A stretch of 64,000 bases of DNA from Mixophyes australis (taxonomy: Eukaryota > Chordata > Amphibia > Anura > Limnodynastidae), in NCBI GenBank assembly GCA_036250195.1, contig JAVHZZ010000002.1, positions 369,963,124 through 370,027,123 on the forward strand. The letters are read 5' to 3'. Positions 45,716 to 58,113 of this stretch are shown piece after piece. Position 1 is the first letter of the stretch. Each line of letters begins with the position of its first letter. The notes under the pieces were generated by a model. That model saw only the letters and a program-made list of their open reading frames with translations. It ran no database searches and was not told the origin of the DNA. A program made the translations under genes and the position numbers.

Positions 45716-48700
45716 TATGTTTTCACATATGCTTCCTGCTTCCATGCTGCACGGACGTGCCGTGTGGGCTCTCCACTGGGGCTTAACCTAGGCTCCTGAT
45801 TCTAGTGGTGTAGCCCCGGCACTGCTCCATTTCCCTGCCTCCACTTACCTGCCTCTGCTCACGGCTGCCTCCAGTAGCCTCGCATCCAGCTGAGCTCCCT
45901 CCGGCGATCTCTCCAGTAATTATCTTCTACTCGAGCCCCCCGGCTCCGGCCTAGCTGTCCTTCATCCGCTCCTCGGTCTCCAGCATCTCTTGGCCTGGCT
46001 CTAACCACTCCCGGAGGGCTCCTTCTGCCTGACATTTCCTCACGACCTCATCTCCTCGGGACGTCTCCCGCCTGCCATCTCCTCAGGACGCCCGCTGCCT
46101 GTCTCCCGCCTGCCATCTCCTCGGGACGATCTCCCGCCTGCCTTCTCCTTGGGACATCTGCTGCCTGGTCTCCAGCCGCCTGATCTCCTGCTTCTGGTCT
46201 CCCACAGCCCGGACTCCCGCCGCCTGGTCTGCTTCCCTGGACAACTGCTGCCGACTCCCACCTGGACCCTGGGCATCCCCCGCCCTGCGACCCTCAACTC
46301 CTGCCTCACTTGTTCCTGATCTGAACCTGTTCCTGGGACTGTCTCCGTGACCCACCGTAACTCCGCACCTGTTCATGAACTCTGGTACCTCCGGGCTGCT
46401 CCCGCGACTACCTGTGGACTACCCTGATCTCTGGACTCCCTGGACTCTCCTGTTCCTCCTGGTATAGGCTCTCTGCGGCCATCCATTACATTTACTACCA
46501 TGTGTTTTTCATTTTAAAATTTACCTTAAGTTCTTTTAACTTATTTTTCTTCAATTTAATTTTTATCTTATTGTAGTGTATTTTACCTTAATTGTATTTG
46601 CACTTTAATTTATCTCCATTTTATTTTATCTTTAGTGAGAGGGAGATCTTTAGTGTATTTTACCTTAATTGTATTTGCACTTTAATTAATTTATCTCCAA
46701 TTTATTTTATTTTTACGGCATTTTAAATTGTGTTTGCCACTGCCTTTTGTTCCTGCTCCACTTCATTGTTCTCTGCAGTCCTTCCTTTGTTCTTATCTTA
46801 CTCTGCTTTGTCAGCCCATATCTAACTCGACCACTCTGGCCCACGTTGCTGCCTTCACCTCTGCGCTAATTGCCCTAACCCTCTTCTTGCCCCTTCTCAT
46901 TCCCAGTTCCCCCTGTCTCTCACCATGCCGCCCCGCGCCTTTCCTATACCCATCCTCTTCCCTAGCCCCTTTCTCTCACCCAACTCTTACTGCCCCACCC
47001 CTCACCCTCCCCCTCGCTCCATCTACCCTAATAATCTCATCCGCATCTCCCCTCTTCCCTCCCTCCCTTTCTCTTGTGCCCTCTGGAACTCCAGGTCCAT
47101 CTGCAACAAACTTTCCTTCATCCATGACCTCTTCATCTCCAACTCTCTTAATCTTCTTGCCATCACTGAAACCTGGCTTACTGCTTCTGATACCGTTTCA
47201 CCCGCGGCTCTCTCCTACGGGGGCCTCTCCTTCACCCACTCCACCAGACCATACGAGCGTCCAGGAGGCGGAGTGGGCCTTCTCCTATCCCCCTAACTGC
47301 ACACTTTTCGTGTCATTCCCACTTTACCTTCCCTCTCCTTCTAAGTACACTCCATCCGTCTCTTCTCCCCCATCCACCTCCATGTCTCCGTCATCAATCG
47401 TCCCCCAGGCCCCTCCTCCCTTTTCATTGACAACTTCGCTGCCTGGCTCCCCCACTACCTTTCCTCTGACCTTCCCTCCATCATACTTGGCGACTTTAAT
47501 ATTCCTATTGACAACTGTTCTGACCCCGCCACCATTAAACTTCTCGCCATTTCCTCCTCCCTAGGCCTTACTCAGTGGACCTCTTCCCCCACCCACTGTC
47601 TTGGTCACTCCCTTGACCTTGTCTTCTCTCATCTCTGTGATCTCTCTGACTTCTCCAACTCTCCCTTCCCACTATCTGACCACCACCTCCTCTCCTTCAC
47701 TCTGTCCTCCTCCCTTGCTCCTGCCTCGCCCAAAGCCACCCTCACTAGACGTAACCTGGATGCTATTGACCCCACCTCCTTCTCCCCCTCTCAAAACTCT
47801 CCTTTCACCCCTTCCCTCCCTGGCCTGCCCCGACCAGGCCTCCTCTCTCTACAATCACTCCCTTATCACTGCCCTGGACGCTGTTCCCCCAGCCTCTTCT
47901 ATCCGCCGATGCCGCATTATTCCCCAACCCTGGTACTTAAAACTCACCCGCTTCCTCCAAAGATGCTCTCACACTGCTGAACGCCTCTGGAGGAAATCTC
48001 GCTCTCTGGCTGACTTCCTCCACTTCAAATTCATACTCTCTTCTTTCTCCCCTGCCCTCTCCCTCGCTAAACAATCCTTCTTTAAGTCCCTCATTTCGTC
48101 TCAGTCCTCCAATCCCCGCCGCCTCTTTGCCACCTTCAGCTCCCTCCTCTCCCCCCCCTTCCCTCTCCGCTTCTGACTTCGCTTCTTCTCTTCCAAAATT
48201 GAGGCCATCAGACTGAACATCTCCTCCTCCCCTTCTCCCGCTACCCTCATCGCTTCACCTCCCCCAATCAACCAACTCTGGTGCTCCTTCAGCCCTACAA
48301 CCGGTGAAGACGTTCGCTCCCTTATTCTTTCCTCTCCACCCTCTATCTGCCCTCTCAATCCCATCCCCTCCCACCTCCTTCGCTCTCTCTCTCCAATGGC
48401 CTGCTCTTACCTAGCACACCTTTTCAACCTATCACTCTCCTCTGGTGTAGTACCCTCCTCTTTTAAACACGCTCTTATCTTTCCTATCCTCAAAAACCCA
48501 ATCTTGACCCCACCTCTCTTGCTAATTATCGCCCTCTCTCTCTTCTCCCCTATGCCTCCAAATTACTTGAGCGGATTGTCTGCAACCACCTAACCAGGCA
48601 CCTAGCGGACAATTCCCTCCTTGACCCTCTCCAATCTGGCAACCGCCCCCTCTATTCTACCGAAACTGCCCTGGCCAAGGTTACTAATGATCTCCTATCA

Positions 48701-50057
48701 GCCAAATCCAAGGGTCACTTCTCCGTACTCATCCTCCTTGACCTCTCTGCAGCCTTTGACACCGTGGACCACCCCCTCCTGCTGCAAACTCTTCTCTCTC
48801 TCGGCCTCTCTGGTTCTGTCCATGCCTGGTTCGCCTCATACCTCGCTAATCGCTCCTTCTCTGTATCCACGTCTGGTTCTTCTTTCTCCCCCTACCCTCT
48901 CCCCGTAAGAGTCCCGCAGGGCTCTGTTCTTGGCCCTATACTCTTTTCGCTCTCCCTTGGTGCGCTCATCTCCTCCTTCGGTCTTCAGTATCACCTTTAT
49001 GCTGACGACATTCAACTCTATATCTCCTCTCCTGATCTTTCCTCCACCCTCGGGTATCCGACTGCCTCTCCGCCATCTCCTCCTGGATGTCCGAGCGCTT
49101 TCTCAAAATCAATATCTCTAAAACTGAACTCATTGTCTTTCCTCCACCCAGACTCCCATCCCACGATGACCTCTCTATTGTCATCAACAACACCATCTCC
49201 TCTGTCACCCAACTTCGCTGCCTGTGTGTCACCCTCGACTCCTCTCTCTCTTTTGCCCCCCACATTCATTCCCTTGCCCAAGCCTGTCGCTTCCAACTAT
49301 GCAACATCGCCTGCATCCTTCCTTTTCTCTCTCAGGATGCCACCAAAACTATCATCCACGCACTCATCCTCGCCCGCCTCGATTATTGTAACCTCCTCCT
49401 CACTGGCCTCCCCCACTCCCCTCTATACTCAATGCAGCCGCAAGACTCATCTTCCTCTACAGAATCCTTTTCAAACTCCTCACCACCACTTACAAGGCTC
49501 TCTCCAACTCTACTGCCCTTTATATCTCTAACCTCCTCTCCATTCACACTCCTGCCCGCTCCCTGCGCTCGGCCAACGACCGCCACCTCTCCTCCACTCT
49601 TATCACCTCTTCCCACTCCAAAATCCAAGACTTTTCCGGTGCAGCCCCCCTTCTCTGGAACGGCCTCCCTCGTTCCATCCGTCTCTCTCCTACTCTGTGC
49701 TCCTTCAAACATGCACTCCAAACTCACCTCTTTCTCAAAGCCTACCAACCATCTACTTAACCCCCATCTCCTCCCTTTGCTCGTCCTCCCTTCTCTCCTC
49801 TTGCCTCAACTGGCTCCTCTTGTGCCTGGTCTGTTCTACCCTCCCTTAGGATGTAAGCTCGTATGAGCAGGGTCCCCTCCTGTCTCCATACCTGTTCTTC
49901 CGCTCCGTCTTTACTGCATATGACTAGCCGGAGTTTCTGAAGTATTGGTACTTTTTGTTCATTGTTTTGTATGGTTTCACCCTGTATAGTCTACTGTTAG
50001 TACTGTGTGCGGCGCTGCGGATACCTTGTGGCGCCTAACAAATAATGATAATAATAA
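45716..50057 (+). mobile_element. Long L2-clade LINE inserted in a Tc1 element
   Basis: About 4.3 kb. A GC-rich, C-rich leader (about 45720-46480) is followed by broken ORF2 text from about 46730, including endonuclease and reverse transcriptase. The 3' end reads GGCGCTGCGGATACCTTGTG, GGCGCCTAACAAATAATG and an (ATA)n tail. Tc1 transposase text resumes directly after. Nearly full length but frame-shifted. Confidence 0.88.
46728..49870 (+). pseudogene. L2 ORF2: endonuclease and reverse transcriptase, frameshifted
   Basis: The apurinic-type endonuclease is seen at about 47080-47700: LWNSRSICNKLSFIHDLF, LLAITETWL (catalytic Glu of TETWL), then HSLDLVFSHL and LSDHHLLSF. The reverse transcriptase follows: [57 protein letters not shown] and the active-site YADD at 48998-49009. 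The C-terminal part has [12 protein letters not shown] and [11 protein letters not shown]. The text moves among three frames, so the copy is dead though recognisable end to end. Confidence 0.88.
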
Positions 50058-50058
50058 G

Positions 50059-50420
50059 TTTGGTGATGAACAATGCCTTTTCCAGCATGATAGAGAACCT
50101 TGCCATAAAGCAAATGTGATAACTAAGTGGCTCGGGGATTAAAACATCAAAATTTTGGGTCAAGAAACTCCCCAGACCTTAATCCCATTACGAACTTGTT
50201 GTCAATCCTCGAGAGGCAGGTAGACAAACAAAAACCCACAAATTCTGACAAACTCCAAGCATTAGACAAGAATGGCCGGCCTTCAGTCAGTATGTGGCCC
50301 AGAAGTTTATTGACAGCATGCCAGGGCGAATTAGAGAGGTCTTCAAAAAGAAGGGTCAACACTGCAAATAATTACTCTTTGCATAAACTTAATGTAATTG
50401 TCAATAAAAGCCTTTGACAC
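50059..50420 (+). pseudogene. Tc1 transposase, 3' part
   Basis: Resumes as FGDEQCLFQHDREPCHKA (second catalytic Asp) and, in another frame, WPGN-like text then SPDLNPITNLLSILER, the conserved SPDLNPIE block near the third acidic residue (here Thr replaces Glu). It ends in the right TIR of the 44279-50549 element. Confidence 0.8.
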
Positions 50421-50551
50421 TTATGAAATGCTTGTAATTTTACTTCAGTACACCATAGCAACATCTGACAAAAGGTCTAAAAATACTAAAGCAGCAAATT
50501 TTGTTAAAACCAATACTTGTGTCATTCTCAAAATTTTTGGCCATGACTGTA

Positions 50552-51165
50552 GGCCTGTTCTTAAGTTGTGATAGACATTTTTCTTTAGTGATCCTGCCAC
50601 CTAAACACATAGGAGTGACCCATTTTGTGAACTGAACCAATTCACTTTGATTAACACCAATGACAATACTAAAGCATTACCTGACTAATATCCATAAGGC
50701 TTAACATTCATAAGGTACTGGTTCCTAATGAATTGTTTTGCTACATTATCCTGAATAAGGGTATACATACACTCTGCTCCTGTTCAGAGATAAATGCGGA
50801 GTGGTTTCATTTCATGCACCAACAGTGACATATATGCACATCCTCTGCTACCTGTTGCCACTTACCATTTGCCCATGTGCAGATGCATATTGGTGAACAA
50901 CCAGATACCTGGGGTTACATAGCCACACTCTCGCATGCTCATGCACAAAGCCTAATGCGGGGGCTGGGGAACGCCCATATGGAAAGTACTAGGTAATCGC
51001 CAAGAGCTACAAATTGGGCGGAAAGGGGAAAACCTAACCAGGGAACTTGAATTTTTCTTTAATGTCTGACCCAGGAACCAAATCATTAGTAGTAGCTGGC
51101 CTGGAGGAAAGAGGAGGAAAACAATATATACCCTCAGTGGCCACTTTATTAGTTACCTTTCTAGT
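50552..51165. other. No gene recognised
   Basis: Mixed-composition sequence after the Tc1 element. No clear repeat ends and no supported frame. Confidence 0.45.
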
Positions 51166-51169
51166 ACTG

Positions 51170-51480
51170 GGGATATATACCCTGATGCCCCCTCCTATTT
51201 TCCTGAGGGGGGGATCTTGGTACGGCCCCCACTCTCTCTCTCTTTCTTCCTGCGCACCTCCACGGGCCGATGACGTCATCATGGCCGCCGGCGAGGTAAT
51301 CCGATAAGCGGCGCTCTATGCCTATATAGCAGCGCCGGTTATCGGGGGAGCCTCCAAGAGTGACAGCGGTCCGGAGACCGCTTGTCACTCTGTAATGTCA
51401 CCGTTAATGCTCTACCATTGAGAGCAGTCTGCTCCCTCTGACCGAGCCCGGTCAGTGCTGCATCCTTTCTGGGAGTGTGC
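51170..51480 (+). promoter_or_regulatory. CpG-containing, dyad-rich promoter-like segment
   Basis: GC-rich relative to its surroundings. It contains a perfect CRE (TGACGTCA, about 51269), a TATA-like CCTATATAGC (about 51321), and two inverted repeats: GATAAGCGGCGCT...AGCGCCGGTTATC (51303-51342) and AGTGACAGCGGTC...GACCGCTTGTCACT (51358-51391). It may be a host promoter, but a transposon or LTR promoter is at least as likely. Confidence 0.4.
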
Positions 51481-51539
51481 TCTCTATAATAGCTCTGCCC
51501 TAAACTAACTAATCTAAAAAGTAAAGAAAATTAAAGTTA

Positions 51540-51760
51540 ATAAAAAATAAATAAAAGAAAAAACTAGCTGTTTCTAAAACTTGCCCAACTCCTTTAGGCA
51601 TCTAGAAAAAACTGACAGGAAGAGGAAGAGGCGGGAGGATTGTAGAGGGGAGGGGCTTGTCAGCAGTGCTAAAGTTAACTAGCTAGGTGCCAACTCCTGA
51701 GCTCCCCTCCACAACCCATGGTAAGCAGTGTCCCCCAAACTGGATGAAAGAGAAAGATTA
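51540..51760 (+). repeat. Repeat-like purine-rich segment
   Basis: Contains CATCTAGAAAAAACTGACAG, GAAGAGGAAGAGGCGGGAGG and CTAGCTAGGTGCCAACTCC. I recall similar text as interspersed in frog genomes, but only one copy is in this window, so this is weak. Confidence 0.3.
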
Positions 51761-53970
51761 ATAGTAAAAAAAAAAAATTGTTGAAGAATAATGTATAATG
51801 TTCTGTGACCCAGGTTGGTCCAAGTCTTTCTTACCAGCAAGTGTTAAAAGAGCCAAAGTCAACAAAACCAATATGAACAGTCTTCATAAATGAAGAAATA
51901 CACTCTTCAACTTTGTTGTCAGTAACAGCTGTACTTACATATCTGAACATTTAGGGGTGGCATGTATCAAAGCAAATATGGAGGAAAGAGCGCCGTGTTC
52001 CCACTTTACTCCAAATTTGCTTTTAGACTGTCACTTTGACAATGGGACTGAAGGAGCAGAATATTAATTACCATGTGGTCTATTGTCCTCTCCCTCCTGT
52101 CTTGCCTGTACCAAAATCCACTGCCACTTGACCTGTTTGGGAGCAGAAGTGAACTATATGTTATACCTAATTATATATGGTACCACTCTGCGCTAAATAT
52201 GGAGCAATGTTTCACTGCCCTTTCCATACAGAGAAGAGGGTGGACATACAACGACTGTTGCCTCACTAGCAGCTTCAGCATATTGAACTAGTTATTCATA
52301 AATTACAATGAAAGCAAATACATTCTCGGTAAGACAAGTAAGCTCTTCTCTTTCACCTGTGCGCTCATAGGAAATCTACTGATTTATGAGATTACCACAG
52401 AGGAGTAAGAAGGCAAGAGTTGGACACAGGACTGCCCATATTTTCACACAGGTTCTCTATAAAGTGGTTACTTATTTTTTGTCTGGTGGAATATGCACAA
52501 AAAGGCAACAAAAAAAAGCTCAACCCACAATCCTAGTAAGACAAAGAACAAGATTAATTTTTAACTTGAGAATGCGATTGTAAGTGGAGACTTCTTATAG
52601 ATTCACAATGTAGTAATGGTGCTGCTTACTGGAGAATAGTACATATTAGGTTCTGGATAATGAGCCTGCAAAACTCAGCGGTCACTGTAAACAGAGGTTG
52701 AGATAGTAGAACAACCTTCAGCGAATAGTAAAGAAAATCTCAAATCCTGAATTGTGCCGTGGATGGAACGGTTCGGTCATACTGCACTGAAAATGGTTCT
52801 GAGGACATAAAATTTGAACATTGGTTATCAGGTCCTATAGCTGTACACAGCAACTATTGGACAGGGTGTTTGGCTCCTGGGATTTTTCAAGTCATACATT
52901 AGGTAGGGTCTATAAAATAAATACATTACCTGTTGACATGTAACTTGTGGGAGTTATTCCTATTGTTTTCAGTCGATGCACATCCTCCCTGGCTCCTGCT
53001 GGCTTCAATTTGTCTACCATTAACATAATACTAATACCATTGGGCAGGCAACACTGCGTACTGCTACTCACATTAATTACTCTCCTTACTGTGCATATAG
53101 ATACTAAGTTTGTGATTATATATCTTCTATACATCTTGTTTCTTATTCTTTCAAATTAATCTTGAGAATGTAACTGTAAATATAGCTAATGTATCATTCC
53201 CAGGGATCCACTGAACCACACTTTAAAATTCAAATGATAGAGATACCTTCACAAAAAGATTTGGCAGAACCCTGATCAGATTCTGAATCCTAAGTTTAAA
53301 TTAAGCAGCAGTTTCCTAGATGATAATGCATGTCGGCAGCTTTAGATGGTAGTGATAACTATATCTGAACCATATGAGTTTTAAGTTGCAGTTTACAGTT
53401 GGCAGACTCTTCAGCCAAACTTGAATTGGTCGCATCTTCAACGGAATCCTGAATTCAGTGCACCCGTAAGCATTTACTAATGCATTCAAAACTTTATATT
53501 TAAATTGAATAAATCGAAGACATACAGAAAAATATGAGAAGAGAAGGTCACAGGACAATTGCTGGGAATTACTCACTGGCATAGTATAAAAATTATCATA
53601 AAAAGGCATTACACATAACCTCAGAAAGAATCAACTTTTTATATATATATGTATATATATGTATATATACACAGAGTACAGGAAAAAAAGGTTTTGTAAA
53701 ATCTAAAACGATACAATTATATTTACATTGAATCTAGCTTGTCCAATCTCCTCAAGAAGAAGTGGCAGTATTACATTAAAAATAAACAAAAAAAAGAGGG
53801 GACAAATAAGTGTACAACAAAATGTTTTGTTACAACAGACAGGAGCCAAAAGGCATATCACACGCGGCACTGTATACATTTAAAAAATTATTTAAAAAAA
53901 AATAATAATCAGGGCAAAAAGGCGGTCATCTGTTGTGTATGTACAAAATTCTGAATGCTGTACTTGCTGT
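51761..53970. other. No gene recognised; downstream of phf12
   Basis: AT-rich. A phrase at 51953-51975 (GGGGTGGCATGTATC) resembles the start of the GGGGTAAATGTATC MITE family, but no matching second end is clear. No supported exon. Confidence 0.45.
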
Positions 53971-53985
53971 TTTGATGAAGATGTT

Positions 53986-53991
53986 TTTATT
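53986..53991 (-). terminator. Candidate phf12 polyadenylation signal
   Basis: Minus-strand AATAAA about 515 bases after the phf12 stop codon. A 3' UTR of this length is plausible, but I cannot exclude other sites. Confidence 0.4.
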
Positions 53992-54506
53992 GCAGCGGTG
54001 GCCAGACTGAGAAGTTTTGTGGAACACTGTTGTAATCAGTTAAATAATTGTAATGGAAAACTGAAATGGTATTTCAATATAAAACGGTCACTGGCACAAA
54101 GTAGTATGAGTTGTGTCGTCTTAATTTACAATAGCATGAAGAAATTTAAAAAAAAAAAAAATTCCTAAATTTAGCTTCTATGGTCTTCAAACTTTGTTAT
54201 CGTGTCCGGGTAAACCCACTACAGAAGAGGGCTGTCTCAAGTCGTACAATAAAAAAAAATATATATTTATATATATTTATAATATATGAAATGTATGATA
54301 GAAATATATGTGCAAATGCCCCTAAAATGAGCAGAGAAGAAAAACAAAAATAAAAAGGAAGGTGAAGTTTCTTCATATCATGCAAATGTGCAAACTCTTT
54401 CTGGCCAAAACAGGGGTTCCGGGAGGCCGCTGGACATGTTTGCTCTGACGAGTTGTTGTATTTCAGGAAGAGTTCTTTGTCTCCTTAGAGTTCTAGTGTT
54501 TCGCTC

Positions 54507-55260
54507 CTATGGAACGGAGTTGGATCGTAAAACGGGCACCTGGTGGGATGACTTTAAAGAAAGCTTGTCTTCCAAGTCCAGGTCTTGTGCTATAGCGTCG
54601 CTCTCACCCTTGGGCTGCCTCGTTGCAAACTCTGTGATAGAGAAGAGAAACTGAATGCAGCCCAACTTAATATAGCTTCCATGGTGTAGAAGAGCTGTGC
54701 CTTCCCAGCCTGCTCCACTTCCTCCAATGAGACTAGAGCTGCTGGCTTTACAATTACATGGCTGTGCATGGGGACCTTGTGCCTGAGAGTTCATGACTGG
54801 CTCTTCCTTAACGGGCTCTGGCTCAGGATTTTGGCTCTTGCGGCGCTCTGGGGGGGGAAGAAAAAAAACAAACAAATTTTTTTCTAATGAAATAAAATAT
54901 GATGGGCATTTTACACCACCAACCTTCTTTAAAGGCAAACGCACACAAACACACACATAAAAGTGACCAGGTTATAGCTCAGGACTTCATAACCGTTTGG
55001 AGGCTGAAGTTTTTATATGTGAACATATGAATATAAACAGAACTGTTATAGTGTGGATGAATAGCCGTGTTTGTGGGGGGGTCAGCGTGTAGTGTAACAT
55101 TTGTGTCTTATAAAACTGATCATTTGCACAGTTTCCAGCACGGACCTTATTTTCGGTCAAAGGTCAATGGCAGGGATCAGATCTATAATCCTGCTTTGAT
55201 CACTGGAGTGAAGGAGAGATAAACTGAGGGGGGATACTACAGGGAATTTTTGCAGTGATT

Positions 55261-55320
<60 letters not shown>

Positions 55321-56405
55321 CATATGTATATATATATATACATATATATAAAAAAAAAAAAAAAAAAAAAAAGAGTTTTGATTTCTGAGCTTGAGAGATT
55401 TTAAGAGCCTGGAGGGTTTACCGCAACAGAAAACTGCTAAGGAGTGTTACAACTGTAATAAGATACATTAGTCAGATCTCTGATTTTGGAATTGAATAAT
55501 GATCCACGGCATCCACACTAGTCCAAATACATGTTCTCTATCATGGAGATAGTTTGTAATGTATTTCTCTGGCTTTGTGCTATATAAAGGTTTGCAAGGT
55601 CTGGTATTTGAGGGAGGTGAAGGGATTTTCCAGTGTTTGGCTAGAAGGCTTTTTTTATGGGACATGTCATTCAGAGCAGTTATTTAAATTCTGGGGCTTC
55701 AAGCATAAAGCTCCAAAGGGATTGTAGTCTATCCCAGAAAGGGGAGATGTGGGGGCAGGTGGACCATATATGGAGAAATGTTCCCCAGCATTTAGGGTCA
55801 GAAGTAGGGAACATCTTGTTCAGTCTCTCAGGAGTACAGTACCACCTATTGTATGTATTATACGCAGACTCTGTGATTAAGGTGGAAATAGAGCTTTTAG
55901 CTATGCCCTCCTCATCTCCTCCCATCCGTCAGGGGATCAGGGTGTCGCATTCTCTCACATGACGACTTTATAATACATTAGTAATTCGCCATAAAGTATC
56001 TAAAACATGTTTTGCTGACCTGTGGGGGACCAGAGACAGAATTAGCCTCTCTCATACCAGAGCAAACAGAGATGTCAAGAAAGGTTTCATTTGGAGCCAT
56101 TGAAAGGGGTGAAATGTCATTTCAAAAAACTGGTTATCAGGAAGGGATATGACATGCTTTTGGGTGTCTGCTTTTAACTTCAATGTTACAATAATTACAC
56201 AACCTCAGTTTTTGAAGAACAGAGGAAATTGAAGCACATGGTGAATAGAACTGCACTATAACTTACTTATAACGTTCTGCACTTTGGCAACAATACTGCT
56301 GGGAGGTGTGGGGAGGATCTTCTCAGAAAAGTCACAGGAATAGAGGACATTGTCAACAGTCGTTCCATGTTCACTGTAATTAAGCAGCTCGTAATGCTTT
56401 GTGTT
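54507..56405 (-). CDS. phf12: PHF12 C-terminus, last two coding exons (partial gene)
   Basis: Exon A is 56405-56267 (46 codons plus one base) and begins [20 protein letters not shown]. Exon B is 54847-54507 and ends LRSNSVP at a TAG stop. The junction is A|AG, giving VIKRRKSQ; the intron is GT-AG, phase 1. Exon B contains [20 protein letters not shown] and [21 protein letters not shown] recognise these as the C-terminal region of PHF12 (Pf1), a PHD-finger corepressor that works with SIN3/HDAC complexes in the nucleus. The region belongs to its FHA-like C-terminal domain. The PHD fingers and other upstream exons must lie beyond 64000, because no further exon was found between 56406 and the window end. 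It is upstream of dhrs13 on the same strand, as in human. Confidence 0.92.
55266..55375. repeat. (TA)n microsatellite followed by poly-A
   Basis: Long TA run, a (CATATA) part and a run of A, next to the L1-like fragment in the phf12 intron. Confidence 0.95.
55440..55965 (-). mobile_element. L1-like LINE, ORF2 C-terminal fragment
   Basis: The minus-strand frame gives [20 protein letters not shown], then [20 protein letters not shown]. This is the usual C-terminal cysteine/histidine block of L1-clade ORF2 in frogs and fish. The next frame continues [14 protein letters not shown]. It is 5' truncated, frameshifted, and lies in the last phf12 intron in the gene's own orientation. Confidence 0.75.
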
Positions 56406-57778
56406 CTACAAGGGGGAGAGCAGAGGAAAAACACATCAACTATATAATACAAACACTCATCCAATTAATCATTGAGGAGATCCTGAAAACTGCACTTTTG
56501 GACACTTAAGGGGGAGATGTATCTATGGGCGACAAATTGTTAATTCCTGAAATACTCCAATGTATTAAAAATCTATTTTAGATTCAGACAGGTTGTATTT
56601 AGGCTATTTTATTCTGCTGAGTAAAATGAACACTTTGGTCATTCATTTAATCAGGCGTATAAATGTCAATAGGCGCAGAATGCTCAATGAAATGCATTGT
56701 CCATAGAAACGTATCGGGAAAAACACTGTCAATCACAAGTAATGTTAACAGGCTTGTGATTGGCTGAGCAGGTACTGGTCTCAAGCCCCATTGAAAACAA
56801 TGGTGTTGGCGTCAGAGCACTGTAATATTATTGTGGAATCGCATTGCTTTTAAGCCTTCTCAAGTACCTGAAACCAGGGATATTATTGTAGAGAAATATT
56901 CCTGGCAATTTTCCAAGTTGCCCTTTACTAGATTATTACTGCTATAATCTAACTGAAATCAATTATTCTTTGATTGTGAGATGTATGGTAGGCCATTTGC
57001 TTTTAGTAGATTGAATGGATTACAAATCGCAATCTAAAATCACTAATATGAGATCTGGCCACAACTGACTTTTGATAGCCCCCCTCCTTAGAAGCAGTTT
57101 CAAAATCATCAATTTGAATTTTTTGCTGTGTAAAATTGTATGAAATTGAAATTGGCATGTACTTGACCTTGTTCTAATATACAAGCTGCACATCTTACAA
57201 TCATTGTGTATGACTGAATACTAATACAGCGTGTCCCCTCCATACATTGGTGCAGCATGAATATGGAGAACAATTTGATGTAAAGCAATTTCTTCTAGAA
57301 CTCTAAACTCTTCAAATTACAAGTTGTATATGTTAACTTCATTTCATAGAGGCGACATCACAATCTTTCCAGACAGGAGCCTACTACTCTGTGCGGTTGG
57401 AGAATTGTTCTTATAACAATGCTCTCACTGACACAGGATCACTACACTCCTCTCCTGAAACACTCCAATGTTGCTGTGAATAATTTTATCACCAGCATTT
57501 CCTGCTTAAAGGAGGTTATCTGGGTATAGTTAAATCTAAGCTCTCTGGCAGAGACGATCTGCATTTTAAACAAGTGTCTACATGCACCAACACAGGCTGA
57601 CAGATCCAAGCCTATGGTTTTACATCTTACACCAAAAACAAACTAATAATGATGCTGAAATTTAGACAGCGCATAATTCTTTATTGTACTTAAATTTTAT
57701 CTATCTAATCTTTAGCTCTCGCTAATCTCTTTCTCTCTCTCTGTATCTCTCTCCATCATGGCACAATCATCAATAATA
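56406..57778. other. phf12 intron, no feature recognised
   Basis: AT-rich sequence upstream of phf12 exon A. A phrase at about 56511 (GGGGGAGATGTATC) is MITE-end-like. No exon of phf12 was detected. Confidence 0.45.
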
Positions 57779-57915
57779 GGGAGGAATTCAATTAGCCGCA
57801 ATGTTTTCAGGAACATAGCGGATGCGCATTTTTATTAGTACTAAAATAAATTCTCCTCATAGAGGTGCGAAAAAAAAAATCAGCTGAGATTTCTAGCAAA
57901 AATTGAATTCTCCCC
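57779..57915. mobile_element. Harbinger-type MITE with ATA flanks
   Basis: 137 bp. Ends GGGAGGAATTCAATT / AATTGAATTCTCCCC, with ATA on both sides (57776-57778 and 57916-57918). The ends resemble the GGGGGGTATTCAATT terminus of the large Harbinger element. Confidence 0.75.
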
Positions 57916-57928
57916 ATATAGTCTAATC

Positions 57929-58113
57929 CAGTGGTTCCCAAACTGTTCACCTAGGCTCCCTGGGGTGCCTTGGATATCTCACAGGGGTGCCTCAGCCAGG
58001 ACCAGTGGTAAGCAAGGTGGGGGACTACTTGGTAATTATTTAGGCTTCGAGGTGCCTTGAAAAAATTTGAGACCCTGAGGGTGCCTTGAACTGAAAAAGT
58101 TTGGAATCCACTG
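57929..58113. mobile_element. hAT MITE, 8-bp duplication GTCTAATC
   Basis: 185 bp. Ends CAGTGGTTCCCAAACT / AGTTTGGAATCCACTG. GTCTAATC lies on both sides (57921-57928 and 58114-58121). Confidence 0.93.

Larger units (their letters stand above)
44279..50549 (+). mobile_element. Tc1-type transposon split by later insertions
   Basis: Ends CAGTCATGGCCAAAAGTTTTG and its complement (CAAAATTTTTGGCCATGACTG, one mismatch), flanked by TA at 44277-44278 and 50550-50551. The transposase runs in plus pieces at 44669-45290 and resumes at about 50059. The 4.7 kb between is foreign: a MITE and a long L2 LINE. Confidence 0.92.

Noticed and set aside
46040..46376. Arg/Glu/Gly-rich minus-strand open frames
   Set aside because: They are the complement of the C-rich LINE leader and have no motifs.
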